Source: Streptomyces peucetius
Lineage (GTDB): Bacteria; Actinomycetota; Actinomycetes; Streptomycetales; Streptomycetaceae
DNA: 64,000 nucleotides
Assembly: GCF_025854275.1 (NCBI RefSeq)
Contig: NZ_CP107567.1
Span: 3,844,001 to 3,908,000 of the forward strand
Direction of reading: 5' to 3'
Below the pieces are notes generated by a model, which saw only the letters and a program-made list of their open reading frames with translations, ran no database searches and was not told the origin of the DNA. Shown here in pieces: positions 34,849 through 43,964 of this stretch. Position 1 is the first letter of the stretch. The number at the start of each line of letters is the position of its first letter. A program made the translations under genes and the position numbers.

Positions 34849-36593
34849 GGCCGTGTGACCGGCCTGTGGCCCGCCTGTGAGTCCGGCGTCCCCGCAGCGG
34901 GCCGCGTCGTCGGCGGGGCTTGCGTGCCCTCAGCGGGCCGGTCCGGCGAGGCCTGGTTGCCCGCCACGGGCCGGTCCGGCGGTGCCTGGTTGCCCGCTGC
35001 CGGCCGGTCAGGCGGACCGGCCGGCAGCGTGACCGTGAAGACGGTGCGGCCGGGCACGGACCGCACGGTCACGTCGCCGCCGTGGGCGGTGACGACGGCG
35101 TGCACGATGGCGAGCCCGAGACCCGTGCTGCCGGCCTGCCGGGACCGGGAGGCGTCGCCGCGGGCGAAGCGTTCGAAGATGTGCGGCAGCAGTCCGTCGG
35201 GGATGCCGGGCCCGTCGTCCTCGACCTCGAGCACCACGGCCGGCGCACGGCCGGGCGCCCCCAACGCTCCCGGCGCCCCCGGTGCCGCCGTCGGGTCGGG
35301 GCGGCGCACGCGCGCCGTGACGGCGGTCCCCGGGGGTGTGTGCGTGCGGGCGTTGGCGAGCAGGTTGACGAGGACCTGCTGGAGCCGTGGCCCGTCGCCC
35401 GGCACGGTCGCCGGTTCCGCCGGCAGTTCCAGCCGCCACACATGGTCCGGTCCCGCCGCGCGGGCGTCGGAGACCGCGTCCACGACCAGCGGCGAGAGAT
35501 CAGTGCTCTGCTGCGAGAGCGGCCGTCCCGCGTCCAGCCGGGCCAGCAGCAGCAGGTCCTCCACCAGACCCGTCATACGGGTCGCCTCGGACTCGATGCG
35601 GCCGAGCGCGTGCCGGATGTCCGGCCCCACCGCGTCCCCCTTCCCGGGCGCCCGGCCCGGGGGTGTCCCCGTCTCGCTCCGCTCACGGCCGCGCCGCGTC
35701 AGCTCCGCGTAGCCGCGGATCGACGCGAGCGGCGTCCGCAGCTCATGGCTGGCGTCCGCGACGAACTGCCGTACCCGCGTCTCGCTCTCCTGCCGTGCCG
35801 CGAGCGCGGAACCGACATGGCCGAGCATCCGGTTCAGCGCCGCCCCCATCTGCCCGACCTCGGTGCGCGGATCGGCCTCGGCGACCGGGACCCGTTCGAG
35901 CAGGGCCACCTCGCCGCTGTGCAGCGGAAGTTCCGAGACACGCGTCGCGGTCGCGGCGACCCGGCGCAGGGGGCGCAGCGCCATCCCGACCAGGCCGGTG
36001 CCCGCGATCCCGGCGGCAACCAGTCCGGCGCCCGTGACGCAGACCTCGACCAGGACCAGCGTCCCGAGCGCGTCCCGCACGTCCGAGGTCGGGACGCCGA
36101 CCAGGAAGGAGCCGCGCACCCCGGTCGCGGACCGCACGCGGTAGCCGCCCTTTCCCGGCAGGTCCACGGTGTGCGGCTGCCCGTCCCGCACGACCGCGGC
36201 CAGCGCCGCCGTCTGCGCCGCGTCGAGCGGGCTCTCGGTCGGCGCGGGCCCGGACGGCTCGAGCTGGGTGCTCGCCGCCGCCCGCCCGACGCTCCCGTCG
36301 TCCTCGACGATGGCGCCCACCGTGCCCACGGGCGTACCGCCGCCGGTCACGAAGTCCAGCGGCGGCCGCTGCGGCAGGTCCCCGGGCAGCCGCTCGGCGT
36401 CACCGGCCGCCGGCCCGGACGCCCGCATCGCGACGTCCGTCAGCCGCGTGTCCAGCTGCCCGTACAGATAGGTGCGGAACGCGATGGTCGTGACGGCGCC
36501 GATCACCGTGCCCACCACGGCGATCAGCACCACGGCGGAGACCACCAGCCGTGTCCGCAGCGACCACGGCCTGCGTGGCCTTGCGTCACTCAC
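34845..36593 (-). CDS. OmpR-class sensor histidine kinase with C-terminal tandem repeats
   Basis: A 582-aa kinase. One N-terminal helix (LVVSAVVLIAVVGTVIGAV), an extracytoplasmic sensor domain, a second helix (LVLVEVCVTGAGLVAAGIAG), HAMP, HisKA with DASHELRTPLASIRGYAE near residue 285, and HATPase_c (LLANARTHTPPGTA, DDGPGIPDG, STGLGLAIV). After the kinase ends (VFTVTLPAG) comes a Pro-rich tail of 11-residue repeats (PPDRPAAGNQA, PPDRPVAGNQA, SPDRPAEGTQA). It is translationally coupled to the response regulator and the glycosyltransferases. Confidence 0.93.
   Translation of the reverse strand: MSDARPRRPWSLRTRLVVSAVVLIAVVGTVIGAVTTIAFRTYLYGQLDTRLTDVAMRASGPAAGDAERLPGDLPQRPPLDFVTGGGTPVGTVGAIVEDDGSVGRAAASTQLEPSGPAPTESPLDAAQTAALAAVVRDGQPHTVDLPGKGGYRVRSATGVRGSFLVGVPTSDVRDALGTLVLVEVCVTGAGLVAAGIAGTGLVGMALRPLRRVAATATRVSELPLHSGEVALLERVPVAEADPRTEVGQMGAALNRMLGHVGSALAARQESETRVRQFVADASHELRTPLASIRGYAELTRRGRERSETGTPPGRAPGKGDAVGPDIRHALGRIESEATRMTGLVEDLLLLARLDAGRPLSQQSTDLSPLVVDAVSDARAAGPDHVWRLELPAEPATVPGDGPRLQQVLVNLLANARTHTPPGTAVTARVRRPDPTAAPGAPGALGAPGRAPAVVLEVEDDGPGIPDGLLPHIFERFARGDASRSRQAGSTGLGLAIVHAVVTAHGGDVTVRSVPGRTVFTVTLPAGPPDRPAAGNQAPPDRPVAGNQASPDRPAEGTQAPPTTRPAAGTPDSQAGHRPVTRP
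34934..35012 (-). repeat. 33-bp tandem repeat encoding an 11-residue Pro/Asp/Arg unit
   Basis: Units start at 34934 and 34967 with a third degenerate one near 35000; the core is CGGGCCGGTCCGGCG. The repeat encodes the kinase C-terminal tail and may vary in copy number between strains. Confidence 0.65.
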
Positions 36594-37323
36594 CGGGCTT
36601 GATCAGATATCCCGCACCGCGGCGCGTGTGGATCATCGGCGGGCGTCCGGCGTCGATCTTCCGGCGCAGATACGAGATGTAGAGCTCGACGACGTTGGCC
36701 CGGCCCCCGAAGTCGTAGCTCCACACCCGGTCCAGGATCTGCGCCTTGCTCAGCACACGGCGCGGATTGCGCATCAGATAACGCAGCAGCTCGAACTCGG
36801 TCGCCGTCAGATGCACCGGCTGCCCGCCCCGCGTCACCTCGTGGCTGTCCTCGTCGAGGGTGAGGTCACCGACGGTGAGCAGCGACTCGCTCCGCACCGC
36901 CGCCGTGCCGGAGCGCCGGATCAGACCGCGCAGCCGTGCCACGACCTCCTCCAGCGAGAACGGCTTGGTCACGTAGTCGTCGCCCCCGGCGGTGAGGCCC
37001 GCGATCCGGTCCTCGACGGCGTCCCGCGCCGTCAGGAAGAGCACGGGCACGTCGGGCGCCTCGCGCCGCAGCCGCCCCAGGACGGCGAGCCCGTCCATGT
37101 CCGGCAGCATGACGTCCAGCACCACGGCGTCCGGCCGGAAGCCGCGCACCGCACGGACCGCCGCCGCTCCGTCACCGGCGCTGCGGACGTCCCAGCCCTC
37201 GTACCGCAGGGCCATCGACAGCAATTCGCTCAGCGGCGCCTCGTCGTCCACGACGAGCACCCGCACGGGGCAGCCGTCGGGCCTGAGCATTTCGGTGCGC
37301 CCCCGGGGCGAGATCGTGGTCAT
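36586..37323 (-). CDS. OmpR/PhoB-family response regulator
   Basis: A 245-aa protein. Receiver (VRVLVVDDEAPLSELLSMAL, phospho-acceptor in DAVVLDVMLPDMDG, Lys in DYVTKPFS) and winged-helix effector (LTATEFELLRYLMRNPRRVL, VVELYISYLRRKIDAG, HTRRGAGYLIKPGE). ATG at 37323; overlaps the kinase by 8 nt. First gene of the leftward glycosyltransferase operon, which it probably controls from the repeat block in the divergent promoter. Confidence 0.95.
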   Translation of the reverse strand: MTTISPRGRTEMLRPDGCPVRVLVVDDEAPLSELLSMALRYEGWDVRSAGDGAAAVRAVRGFRPDAVVLDVMLPDMDGLAVLGRLRREAPDVPVLFLTARDAVEDRIAGLTAGGDDYVTKPFSLEEVVARLRGLIRRSGTAAVRSESLLTVGDLTLDEDSHEVTRGGQPVHLTATEFELLRYLMRNPRRVLSKAQILDRVWSYDFGGRANVVELYISYLRRKIDAGRPPMIHTRRGAGYLIKPGE

Positions 37324-37332
37324 GTCTCCAGG

Positions 37333-37384
37333 CTGTGACCTTGCCCTGAGAGGCTTCTTTCCTGAACCTGTGAATTCCCTGAGA
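37333..37384. promoter_or_regulatory. duplicated block CTGTGA-N(5/3)-CCCTGAGA between the regulator operon and the LAL gene
   Basis: CTGTGA at 37333-37338 and CCCTGAGA at 37344-37351 recur as CTGTGA at 37368-37373 and CCCTGAGA at 37377-37384. They fill most of the 80-bp divergent promoter. Tandem direct repeats are the usual DNA site of OmpR-family regulators; binding by the adjacent regulator is inferred. Confidence 0.5.
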
Positions 37385-37403
37385 AGGTCGGAGGACGGGC
37401 GGC

Positions 37404-40136
37404 GTGGTGACGGCACACGAATCCTTCTGGGGCCTGCGGCTGCGGCGGACGCTCGCCGGTGACGGCTCGGCCCCGGTGCTCGTCCTGGTCGAGGGCTGTG
37501 CCGGTACGGGCAAGAGCCGCCTGGTCCAGGAGTTGACCACGCTCCCGGAGGCGGCGCGGGCGACCTGCCTGCGGTGGGTGTGCGGCGAGTCGGCCGCACC
37601 CCCCGAGCTTCCGGACCACGGCCCGGTCCTGCTCGCCGTGGAGGACGTGCACCGCGCGGACGCCGAGGAGTTGGGGCTGCTCCGCCGGCTGCTGGAACAG
37701 CCGAGGCCGGGGCTTGCGGCCGTGCTCACCTGCCGCCCGGAGGAGCTGGCCGCCCCCGGCCTGCCCCTGGGCACCCCGCCGCCGCGCTATCCGCCCGAGC
37801 TCACCGTCGTGCGGCACCGGGTCCGGCCGTGGAGCGTGGAGGAGGTCCGCCGGGTCACGGCCGCCGCGCTCGGCGAACGCTGCACCGAGGAGGCGGTGGC
37901 CCGGCTGCACGAGCGCTCCGGCGGTGTGGCGCAGATCGTGGTCGACCTGCTGGCGGTCCTGCGGGACAGCACCCGGCAGCGGTGCACGGCCGGTGACGTC
38001 GACGCCGCGGGAGTGCCCGTACGGCTGGCCGATCTGAGCCTCGGCCGGACGGCCGCCCTGCTGCCCGAGCACCGGCCGGTCGTGTGGGCCGCCGCCGTCC
38101 TGGGCGAGCCGGCCGGCCGTGACGAGCTCGTCACCGTCTCCGGACTCGGCCGGTCCCTCGGCCGGCAGGCGCTGCTCGCCGCGCTCGCCGGCGCGGCGCT
38201 CACCGAGTCGGACGAGGGCTACGGGCTGCCGGCGCCCCTCGCGGCCCGCGCCGTGCACGAGTCCGTGCCCGGCCCCGTACGGCAGGAGTTGCACGCGCGG
38301 GCGGCGGACGTGCTCGCCCGCCGGCAGCCCGTGCCGTGGGCGTCGCTCGCCGGGCACCACCGGGCCGGCGGACGAATACGCGGCTGGCTGCGCGCCGTCG
38401 AGCAGGCCGCGCGGGAGGCCGCGGAGTCGGGGCGGCACCAGGAGGCCATCGGGCTGCTCGAACAGACCCTGGACTCCCCCTCGGTACCGCCGCAGACGCG
38501 CGCCCGGCTGGCGCCGATGCTGGCCCGCAGCGCGGTCGTCGGACTGCGCTCCGACCAGACCGTCCAGGTGCTGACCCAGATCGTCGACGACGCGGCCCTC
38601 CCCGCGGCCGTACGGGGCGAACTCCGGCTCGACCTGGGGCTGCTCCTGTGCAACCAGGTCGGCATGAGCGACAAGGGCTGGCAGGAGCTGGAGCGGGCCG
38701 CCGCCGAACTGCGCGAGGCCCGGCCCGACCTGTCCGCGCGGGCGATGTCCGCCCTGGTCATGCCCCACTGGCCCAGATCCTCGCTCGACGTCCACCAGGC
38801 GTGGCTCAGGGACGCCACGAGGACCGCCGAGGACAGCGGCGACGAGGCCGCCCGCTCGGCGGTCGCCGCCAACCGGGTCGGCCTCGCCATGAGTTGCGGC
38901 GATCCGCAGGCATGGGAGCTCGTCACGGAACTGCCCACGGACAGCCCCGACCCCCGGTCACGGCTGCACGCGGCCCGCGGACTGTGCAACGCGGCCGACG
39001 CCGCGCTGTGGCTCGGCCACCACGGGCGGGCGCAGGAACTGCTCGCCGAGGGCATCGACCTGTCCGGCAAGAGCGGCGCCCCCTACACCGAGCACACGGC
39101 GCTCGGGACCCGGTTGCGGCTGGAGTGGGTCACCGGACGCTGGGCCGGACTGGCCGACCGGTGCGACAGCTTCGTCGCCTCGACGGCGGCCATGCCGGTG
39201 ATCAGCGCGGACGCCCGCCTGGTGCGCGGACTGCTCGCGCTGGCCCAGGGGGAGTGGGACTCGGCGCTGTCGTGGCTGTCCGGCGCCGATGCGTCGCCGC
39301 GCGACGAGGCCGCGCCGCCGCTCGCCGCCGCCACCTCGGGCGCCCTGATCAGGCTGGCCCTGGCCCGCCAGGAAGTGCCCCATGCTGCCCGGGAGGCGCG
39401 CGAGGCCTGGGCGAGAGCGCGGCGGAAGGGCATCTGGGTGTGGGCGGCGAACCTGGCGCCCTGGGCCGTCGAGGCGCTCGCCCGCTCGGGCGACACGGAG
39501 GCGGCGCGGGAGGTGATCGCCGAATTCGCCGCCGGCCTGGAAGGCCGCGACGGACCCTGGGCCGAGGCCGCGCTGAGCTGGAGCCGCGCCGCGCTGGCCG
39601 AGGCGGAGGGCCGGCACTTCGATGCCGTCCCGCTGTACCGGGAGGCGGCCGCCGGGTACGCGGCCATGCCGTGCCCGTACGCCCAGGCGCTGACCACGGA
39701 GGCGGCCGGCCGCTGCGCCCTGAGGGCTGACGGCGCGGAGGGGAGCGGCCACACGGGGGACGCGGCGAAGGCGCAGGCCGTCGCGGACCTGACCGCCTGC
39801 ACGCGGCAGTTCACCGAGCTGGGCGCCGTGTGGGACGCCGCCCGCGCCCGTGCCCTGCTCCGCTCCCACCGGCCCGCCAAGGAGGCGCGCCCGCCGGGCC
39901 GGCCCTCGTACGGGGACCGTCTCTCGCCGCGCGAGCGGGAGGTCGCCGAACTGGCGGGAACGGGGCTGACGAACCGGGAGATCGCGACGACGCTGCATCT
40001 CTCCCCGCGTACGGTCGAGCAGCACGTCGCACGCGCCATGCGCAAACTGGGCACCACGTCGCGGCAACATCTTGCGGAAAAGATCGATACGGCTGTCCTG
40101 CCGGACGCCGTGGACGCCGTCGCAAACAGTGGTTAA
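37404..40136 (+). CDS. LAL-type LuxR regulator with ATPase domain
   Basis: A 910-aa large ATP-binding regulator. Walker A is GCAGTGKS (residues 31-38) and the Walker B-like stretch is PVLLAVEDVHRAD. A long alpha-helical TPR-like middle follows, with a C-terminal LuxR HTH (LSPREREVAELAGTGLTNRE, TLHLSPRTVEQHVARAM). GTG start; an extra GTG is the next codon. LAL proteins often activate secondary-metabolite or sugar-utilisation genes. It is divergent from the OmpR-type operon and shares its promoter region. Confidence 0.9.
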   Translation: MVTAHESFWGLRLRRTLAGDGSAPVLVLVEGCAGTGKSRLVQELTTLPEAARATCLRWVCGESAAPPELPDHGPVLLAVEDVHRADAEELGLLRRLLEQPRPGLAAVLTCRPEELAAPGLPLGTPPPRYPPELTVVRHRVRPWSVEEVRRVTAAALGERCTEEAVARLHERSGGVAQIVVDLLAVLRDSTRQRCTAGDVDAAGVPVRLADLSLGRTAALLPEHRPVVWAAAVLGEPAGRDELVTVSGLGRSLGRQALLAALAGAALTESDEGYGLPAPLAARAVHESVPGPVRQELHARAADVLARRQPVPWASLAGHHRAGGRIRGWLRAVEQAAREAAESGRHQEAIGLLEQTLDSPSVPPQTRARLAPMLARSAVVGLRSDQTVQVLTQIVDDAALPAAVRGELRLDLGLLLCNQVGMSDKGWQELERAAAELREARPDLSARAMSALVMPHWPRSSLDVHQAWLRDATRTAEDSGDEAARSAVAANRVGLAMSCGDPQAWELVTELPTDSPDPRSRLHAARGLCNAADAALWLGHHGRAQELLAEGIDLSGKSGAPYTEHTALGTRLRLEWVTGRWAGLADRCDSFVASTAAMPVISADARLVRGLLALAQGEWDSALSWLSGADASPRDEAAPPLAAATSGALIRLALARQEVPHAAREAREAWARARRKGIWVWAANLAPWAVEALARSGDTEAAREVIAEFAAGLEGRDGPWAEAALSWSRAALAEAEGRHFDAVPLYREAAAGYAAMPCPYAQALTTEAAGRCALRADGAEGSGHTGDAAKAQAVADLTACTRQFTELGAVWDAARARALLRSHRPAKEARPPGRPSYGDRLSPREREVAELAGTGLTNREIATTLHLSPRTVEQHVARAMRKLGTTSRQHLAEKIDTAVLPDAVDAVANSG

Positions 40137-40563
40137 GCGGACCGATCGCCGTACGGGCAGGGGTTAAACAGGTATCCGTAGCGGCACCCATCCGGATAGG
40201 CGTGTGACTGATTCCAGCCGTAGGTTCCCTGCCAACCGGCCGGTCGACGGCGCACCCGCAGCGGGGGAGCTGTCATTGCGTCCCGACCGACCGGTGACAT
40301 GCGCGGCTGAAGGGAGCCGTGTGCGGGTGCCCTCGGCCCACAGGCCGGCAGCCCCGCACCGTGCGTCCCCAACATCCGGACACGAGTGCACCCCGAACCA
40401 CTGGCGCTCGCGGACCGGGGCTCCCTTCGCCCGCCGCACATGACGGCCGCCCCCTCAACCCCCTGCATCCTGCTGCGGCCACAGGAACGCCTGGTTTGTC
40501 ATGAACTGAACTAACTGTGCCTTTGGTTCCTGCTGCCAGGTCAAACCCTCGAAAGGCAATGCC
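40137..40563. other. intergenic region before the secreted protease
   Basis: No gene is recognisable. It must contain the terminator of the LAL gene and the promoter of the protease; the last 80 nt are relatively AT-rich. Confidence 0.4.
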
Positions 40564-42375
40564 TTGAACGGTTCCAGACGCATACGCATATCCATCCTCG
40601 CGGCGAGCTGCACCGCACTGCTCTGCGCGGGCACCGCCACCTCCGTCGCCGCACCCGCCCCGGCGGCACCCGCCCCCGCCCCGGCGGCCCAGGCCGACCA
40701 GGCCCCCGTCGAGCGCCTCATCGTCGGCTACAAGTCGATGACCACCGAGGCCAACTCCGACGCCGCCGCGGACAAGGACGCGAAGGCCAAGGGCAAGAAG
40801 GCCGGCGAGTCCCTCGGTTTCGAGCGCCGCCTCGGCACCGGAGCCGCGCTGGTCGACCTCGGCGGCGAGCTCGGCAAGAAGGACACCGCCGACGTCATGG
40901 CCGCCTTCCAGGCCGACCCGGACGTCGCCTACGTCGTCCCGGACACCCGGATGTACGCCACGGCCGTCGAGCCCAACGACACCGAGTACAACCGCCAGTG
41001 GGACCTCTTCGAGGCCCGGGCCGGCATGAACGTCCCCGGCGCCTGGGACAAGGCGACCGGCGAGGGCGTCAACGTCGCCGTCATCGACACCGGCTACGTC
41101 TCCCACTCCGACCTCGCCGCCAACGTGATCGCGGGATACGACTTCATCTCCGACCCGTTCATGGCCAACGACGGCGGCGGCCGCGACAGCAACGCGGCCG
41201 ACCCGGGCGACTGGATGAACCGCGGCGAGTGCGGCACCGACCAGAACGGTCAGCCGGTCCCGGCACGCGACACCAACAACTCCTGGCACGGCACGCACGT
41301 CGCCGGCACCATCGCCGCCACCACCGGCAACAGCAAGGGCATCGCCGGCATCGCGTACAACGCGACCGTCCAGCCCGTCCGCGTGCTGGGCAAGTGCGGC
41401 GGCACCACGGCCGACATCATCGACGCCATCACTTGGGCGTCCGGCGGTTCCGTGGCGGGCGTGCCCGCCAACGCGAACCCGGCCGACGTCATCAACATGA
41501 GCCTCGGCGGCGGCGGCGCCTGCGACTCGGGCACCCAGAGCGCCATCAACGGCGCGGTGAACCGCGGCACGACCGTCGTCGTGGCGGCCGGCAACAGCAA
41601 CGCCAACGCGGCCAACTTCAACCCGGCCAGCTGCAGCAACGTCATCACCGTCGCCGCCTCCGACCGCGAGGGCAACCGCGCCTCCTACTCCAACTACGGC
41701 AGCGTCGTCGACATCACCGCCCCCGGCGGCGAGACCGCGGTCAGCTCCACCAACGGCATCTGGTCCACGCTGAACACCGGCACCCGCAGCGTCGGCAGCG
41801 AGAACTACGTGGCGTACCAGGGCACCAGCATGGCCGCCCCGCACATCGCCGGCCTCGCCGCGCTGATGAACCAGACCGGCCCGTCGCTGACCCCGAGCCA
41901 GATCGAGTCGGCGATCAAGACCAACGCCCGTACGCTGGCCGGCTCCTGCTCCGGCGGCTGCGGCGCCGGCCTCGCCGACGCGGCGGCCACCCTCGGCGCC
42001 GGCGGTGGCGGCGGCGAGGAGCCGCCCACCGGCAACGTGTTCACCAACTCCGCCAATGTGAACATCTACGACAACGCGACGGTCACCTCGTCGATCGCGG
42101 TCAGCGGCATCAGCGGCAACGCCCCCTCCGCCCTCAAGATCGACGTCGACATCAAGCACACCTACCGCGGTGACCTCAAGGTCGAGATCGTCGCCCCCAA
42201 CGGCGCCTCCGCCGTACTGAAGAACACCAGCTCCGGCGACAGCGCGGACAACGTCATCACCACCTACACGGTCGACGCCTCCGGCGTGGCCGCGAGCGGC
42301 ACCTGGAAGCTGCGGGTCACCGACGCCTACAGCGGTGACACCGGCTACATCGACTCCTGGAGCCTGACCTTCTGA
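40564..42375 (+). CDS. secreted subtilisin-like (S8) serine protease with P-domain
   Basis: A 603-aa protein, TTG start. Signal peptide (ISILAASCTALLCAGTATSVA), an inhibitor-I9-like propeptide (ERLIVGYKSM...FQADPDVAYVVPD), then the catalytic domain. The triad is visible as Asp175 (VAVIDTGY), His242 (WHGTHVAG) and Ser422 (GTSMAAPHIAG), with the oxyanion Asn in AAGNSNANA. A Gly/Glu linker leads to a C-terminal proprotein-convertase P-domain (ALKIDVDIKHTYRGDLKVEI, WKLRVTDAYSGDTGYIDSW). It should be an exported, self-maturing protease. Confidence 0.95.
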   Translation: MNGSRRIRISILAASCTALLCAGTATSVAAPAPAAPAPAPAAQADQAPVERLIVGYKSMTTEANSDAAADKDAKAKGKKAGESLGFERRLGTGAALVDLGGELGKKDTADVMAAFQADPDVAYVVPDTRMYATAVEPNDTEYNRQWDLFEARAGMNVPGAWDKATGEGVNVAVIDTGYVSHSDLAANVIAGYDFISDPFMANDGGGRDSNAADPGDWMNRGECGTDQNGQPVPARDTNNSWHGTHVAGTIAATTGNSKGIAGIAYNATVQPVRVLGKCGGTTADIIDAITWASGGSVAGVPANANPADVINMSLGGGGACDSGTQSAINGAVNRGTTVVVAAGNSNANAANFNPASCSNVITVAASDREGNRASYSNYGSVVDITAPGGETAVSSTNGIWSTLNTGTRSVGSENYVAYQGTSMAAPHIAGLAALMNQTGPSLTPSQIESAIKTNARTLAGSCSGGCGAGLADAAATLGAGGGGGEEPPTGNVFTNSANVNIYDNATVTSSIAVSGISGNAPSALKIDVDIKHTYRGDLKVEIVAPNGASAVLKNTSSGDSADNVITTYTVDASGVAASGTWKLRVTDAYSGDTGYIDSWSLTF

Positions 42376-42400
42376 CAGGTCCACACCTCCAGGCCGTATC

Positions 42401-42440
42401 AGGGGCCTGCCGATGTCGAGGAGGGCATCGGCAGGCCCCT
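42401..42440 (+). terminator. hairpin terminator after the S8 protease
   Basis: Perfect 15-bp stem AGGGGCCTGCCGATG / CATCGGCAGGCCCCT with a 10-nt loop, 26 nt past the stop. Confidence 0.75.
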
Positions 42441-42448
42441 GCGCCATT

Positions 42449-42528
42449 CGCCACCGGCTCCGCCACCGCCACCGGCTCCGGCTCCGCCACCGGCTCCGCC
42501 ACCGGCTCCGGCTCCGGCTCCGGCTCCA
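42449..42528. repeat. short tandem repeat of CCACCG/GGCTCC hexamers
   Basis: About 13 hexamer units of cgccac and cggctc in mixed order lie between the protease terminator and the amidohydrolase stop. Low complexity; likely variable in copy number. Not coding in any convincing frame. Confidence 0.7.
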
Positions 42529-42613
42529 CAGCAACAGGCGCGCTTCGCTGCTCGATCCCGGGCAGCGGGCGCGCCTCGGCTGTTCGCCCCCCAGCAGCGG
42601 GTGCGCGCCGTCG

Positions 42614-43507
42614 TCACTCGTTCCCGAGCAGCAGGCGCGCGCCGTTGTCGTGGCAGACGGCCCGCAGCCAGTCGTCCCCGAGCCCCAGCCTCTCCAGCAC
42701 CACCAGCTGATGCGCATACGGGTACGGGATGTTCGGGAAGTCCGTGCCCAGCACGATCCGGTCCCCCAGATCCGCCAGCCGCCCGCGCTCGGTCCCGGGG
42801 AACGGCGCGAACGCCTCGCTGAAGTCCGTGAACGCCATCGTCGTGTCCAGCCGGACCTCCGGGTAACGCTCCGCCAGGGCGAGGAAGTCGCCGTACTCGG
42901 GCATCCCCATGTGCGCCACCACCAGCCGCAGCCGCGGATGGCGCGCCAGCACCCGGCCGACCGGCTCCGGGCCCGTGTACTTGCCGGGCGCCGGGCCGGA
43001 ACCGCAGTGCATCACCACCGGTACGCGCGCCTCCGCCAGCAGGCCCCAGGCCGGGTCCAGCAGCGGATCACCCGGGTCGTACGCCCCGACCTGGAGGTGC
43101 GACTTGAAGATCCGCGCCCCGCCCTCGACGGCCTCCCGCACATAGCCGGCCACCCCTTCCTCGGGGAACAGCGTCGCGGTGTGCGCGCAGTCCGGTGTCC
43201 GCGCGGCGAAGTCCGCCGCCCAGCCGTTGAGCCAGGCCGCCATGCCCGGCTTGTGCGGATAGAGCATCGACGTGAAGGCCCGCACGCCGAAGTCGCGGAG
43301 CAGCCCGACACGTTCCTCCTCCTCGTGCCGGTAGGTGATCGGCCACTCCATGCCGGTCATGGGGCCGACGGCGTCGAAATAGGCCCAGACCTTCCTCAGC
43401 ACGCGCTCCGGCATGAAGTGGGTGTGCACGTCCACGAGCCCGGGCAGCCCGAGCCGCTGCCAGAACTCCCGTACCTCTGCGGCCTCTCCCGGGGTCCGGG
43501 CTTCCAC
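42614..43507 (-). CDS. amidohydrolase-family (TIM-barrel) hydrolase
   Basis: Metal ligands HTH in GLVDVHTHFMPERV, later His in VPVVMHCGSG, RLVVAHMGMPEYG and Asp in IVLGTDFPNIPYP: an amidohydrolase_2 type hydrolase/decarboxylase barrel of about 295 aa. The start is uncertain. GTG 43507 lies inside a small repeat (SPETAEARAPETVEARTPGE), and the frame is open much further upstream through the broken monooxygenase gene. Substrate unknown. Confidence 0.85.
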   Translation of the reverse strand: MEARTPGEAAEVREFWQRLGLPGLVDVHTHFMPERVLRKVWAYFDAVGPMTGMEWPITYRHEEEERVGLLRDFGVRAFTSMLYPHKPGMAAWLNGWAADFAARTPDCAHTATLFPEEGVAGYVREAVEGGARIFKSHLQVGAYDPGDPLLDPAWGLLAEARVPVVMHCGSGPAPGKYTGPEPVGRVLARHPRLRLVVAHMGMPEYGDFLALAERYPEVRLDTTMAFTDFSEAFAPFPGTERGRLADLGDRIVLGTDFPNIPYPYAHQLVVLERLGLGDDWLRAVCHDNGARLLLGNE

Positions 43508-43568
43508 CGTCTCCGGGGCCCGGGCTTCCGCCGTCTCTGGGCTCTGGGCTCCTCGGTCGCCCGCCGCC

Positions 43569-43824
43569 TCACTCCCGTTCAAAGCTGTGACTCCGCTCGA
43601 CCTTGGCCACATGCACGCTGTAGCTCTCGTACCACTCGGCGCGGCCGCGCCGCTGCGCCGCCCGGTGCTCGCTGTTCCGCTGCCAGAGCGCGATCGCCTC
43701 TTCGTCCCAGTTCCTCCATGCGCTCGGCGGTCTCCGCGTATCCGTCGACGGCGGGCCGCTGCACGGAGGTGAAGACCACGGCGTAGTAGGGCGGCTCGAC
43801 GTCCGCCACAGATCCGATGCTCAT
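43569..43824 (-). pseudogene. antibiotic-biosynthesis-monooxygenase-like protein, internal out-of-frame deletion
   Basis: Begins MSIGSVADVEPPYYAVVFTS...AETAERMEEL with a good ribosome-binding site (GGAAGG). The expected middle of about 25-30 residues is missing, and the C-terminus continues in another frame: WDEEAIALWQRNSEHRAAQ...GRAEWYESYSVHVAKVE to a stop at 43569. The junction is at 43706-43710. The ABM fold cannot form. It ends 62 nt before the likely amidohydrolase start. Confidence 0.75.
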
Positions 43825-43964
43825 GAACCCCACCTTCCGGCGCGGGGGACGGCGACGTCCAGAGTGATCGTCGAAAGGGATCCAAGGCTTTGCCGTCCGC
43901 CGGCGCCTCGTCACAGCCGCCACACCCGGCCACCGCCCTCAGCTGATGCGTCACAGCCGCCGCG

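Noticed and set aside
42449..42528. Possible CRISPR-like or structural repeat array
   Set aside because: The units are 6 bp and contiguous without spacers: a simple tandem repeat, not a CRISPR array. No CRISPR array or cas gene was found anywhere in the window.
40273..42717. 814-codon minus-strand frame across the S8 protease
   Set aside because: Val/Gly/Asp-rich shadow; the plus-strand protease has signal peptide, triad and P-domain.
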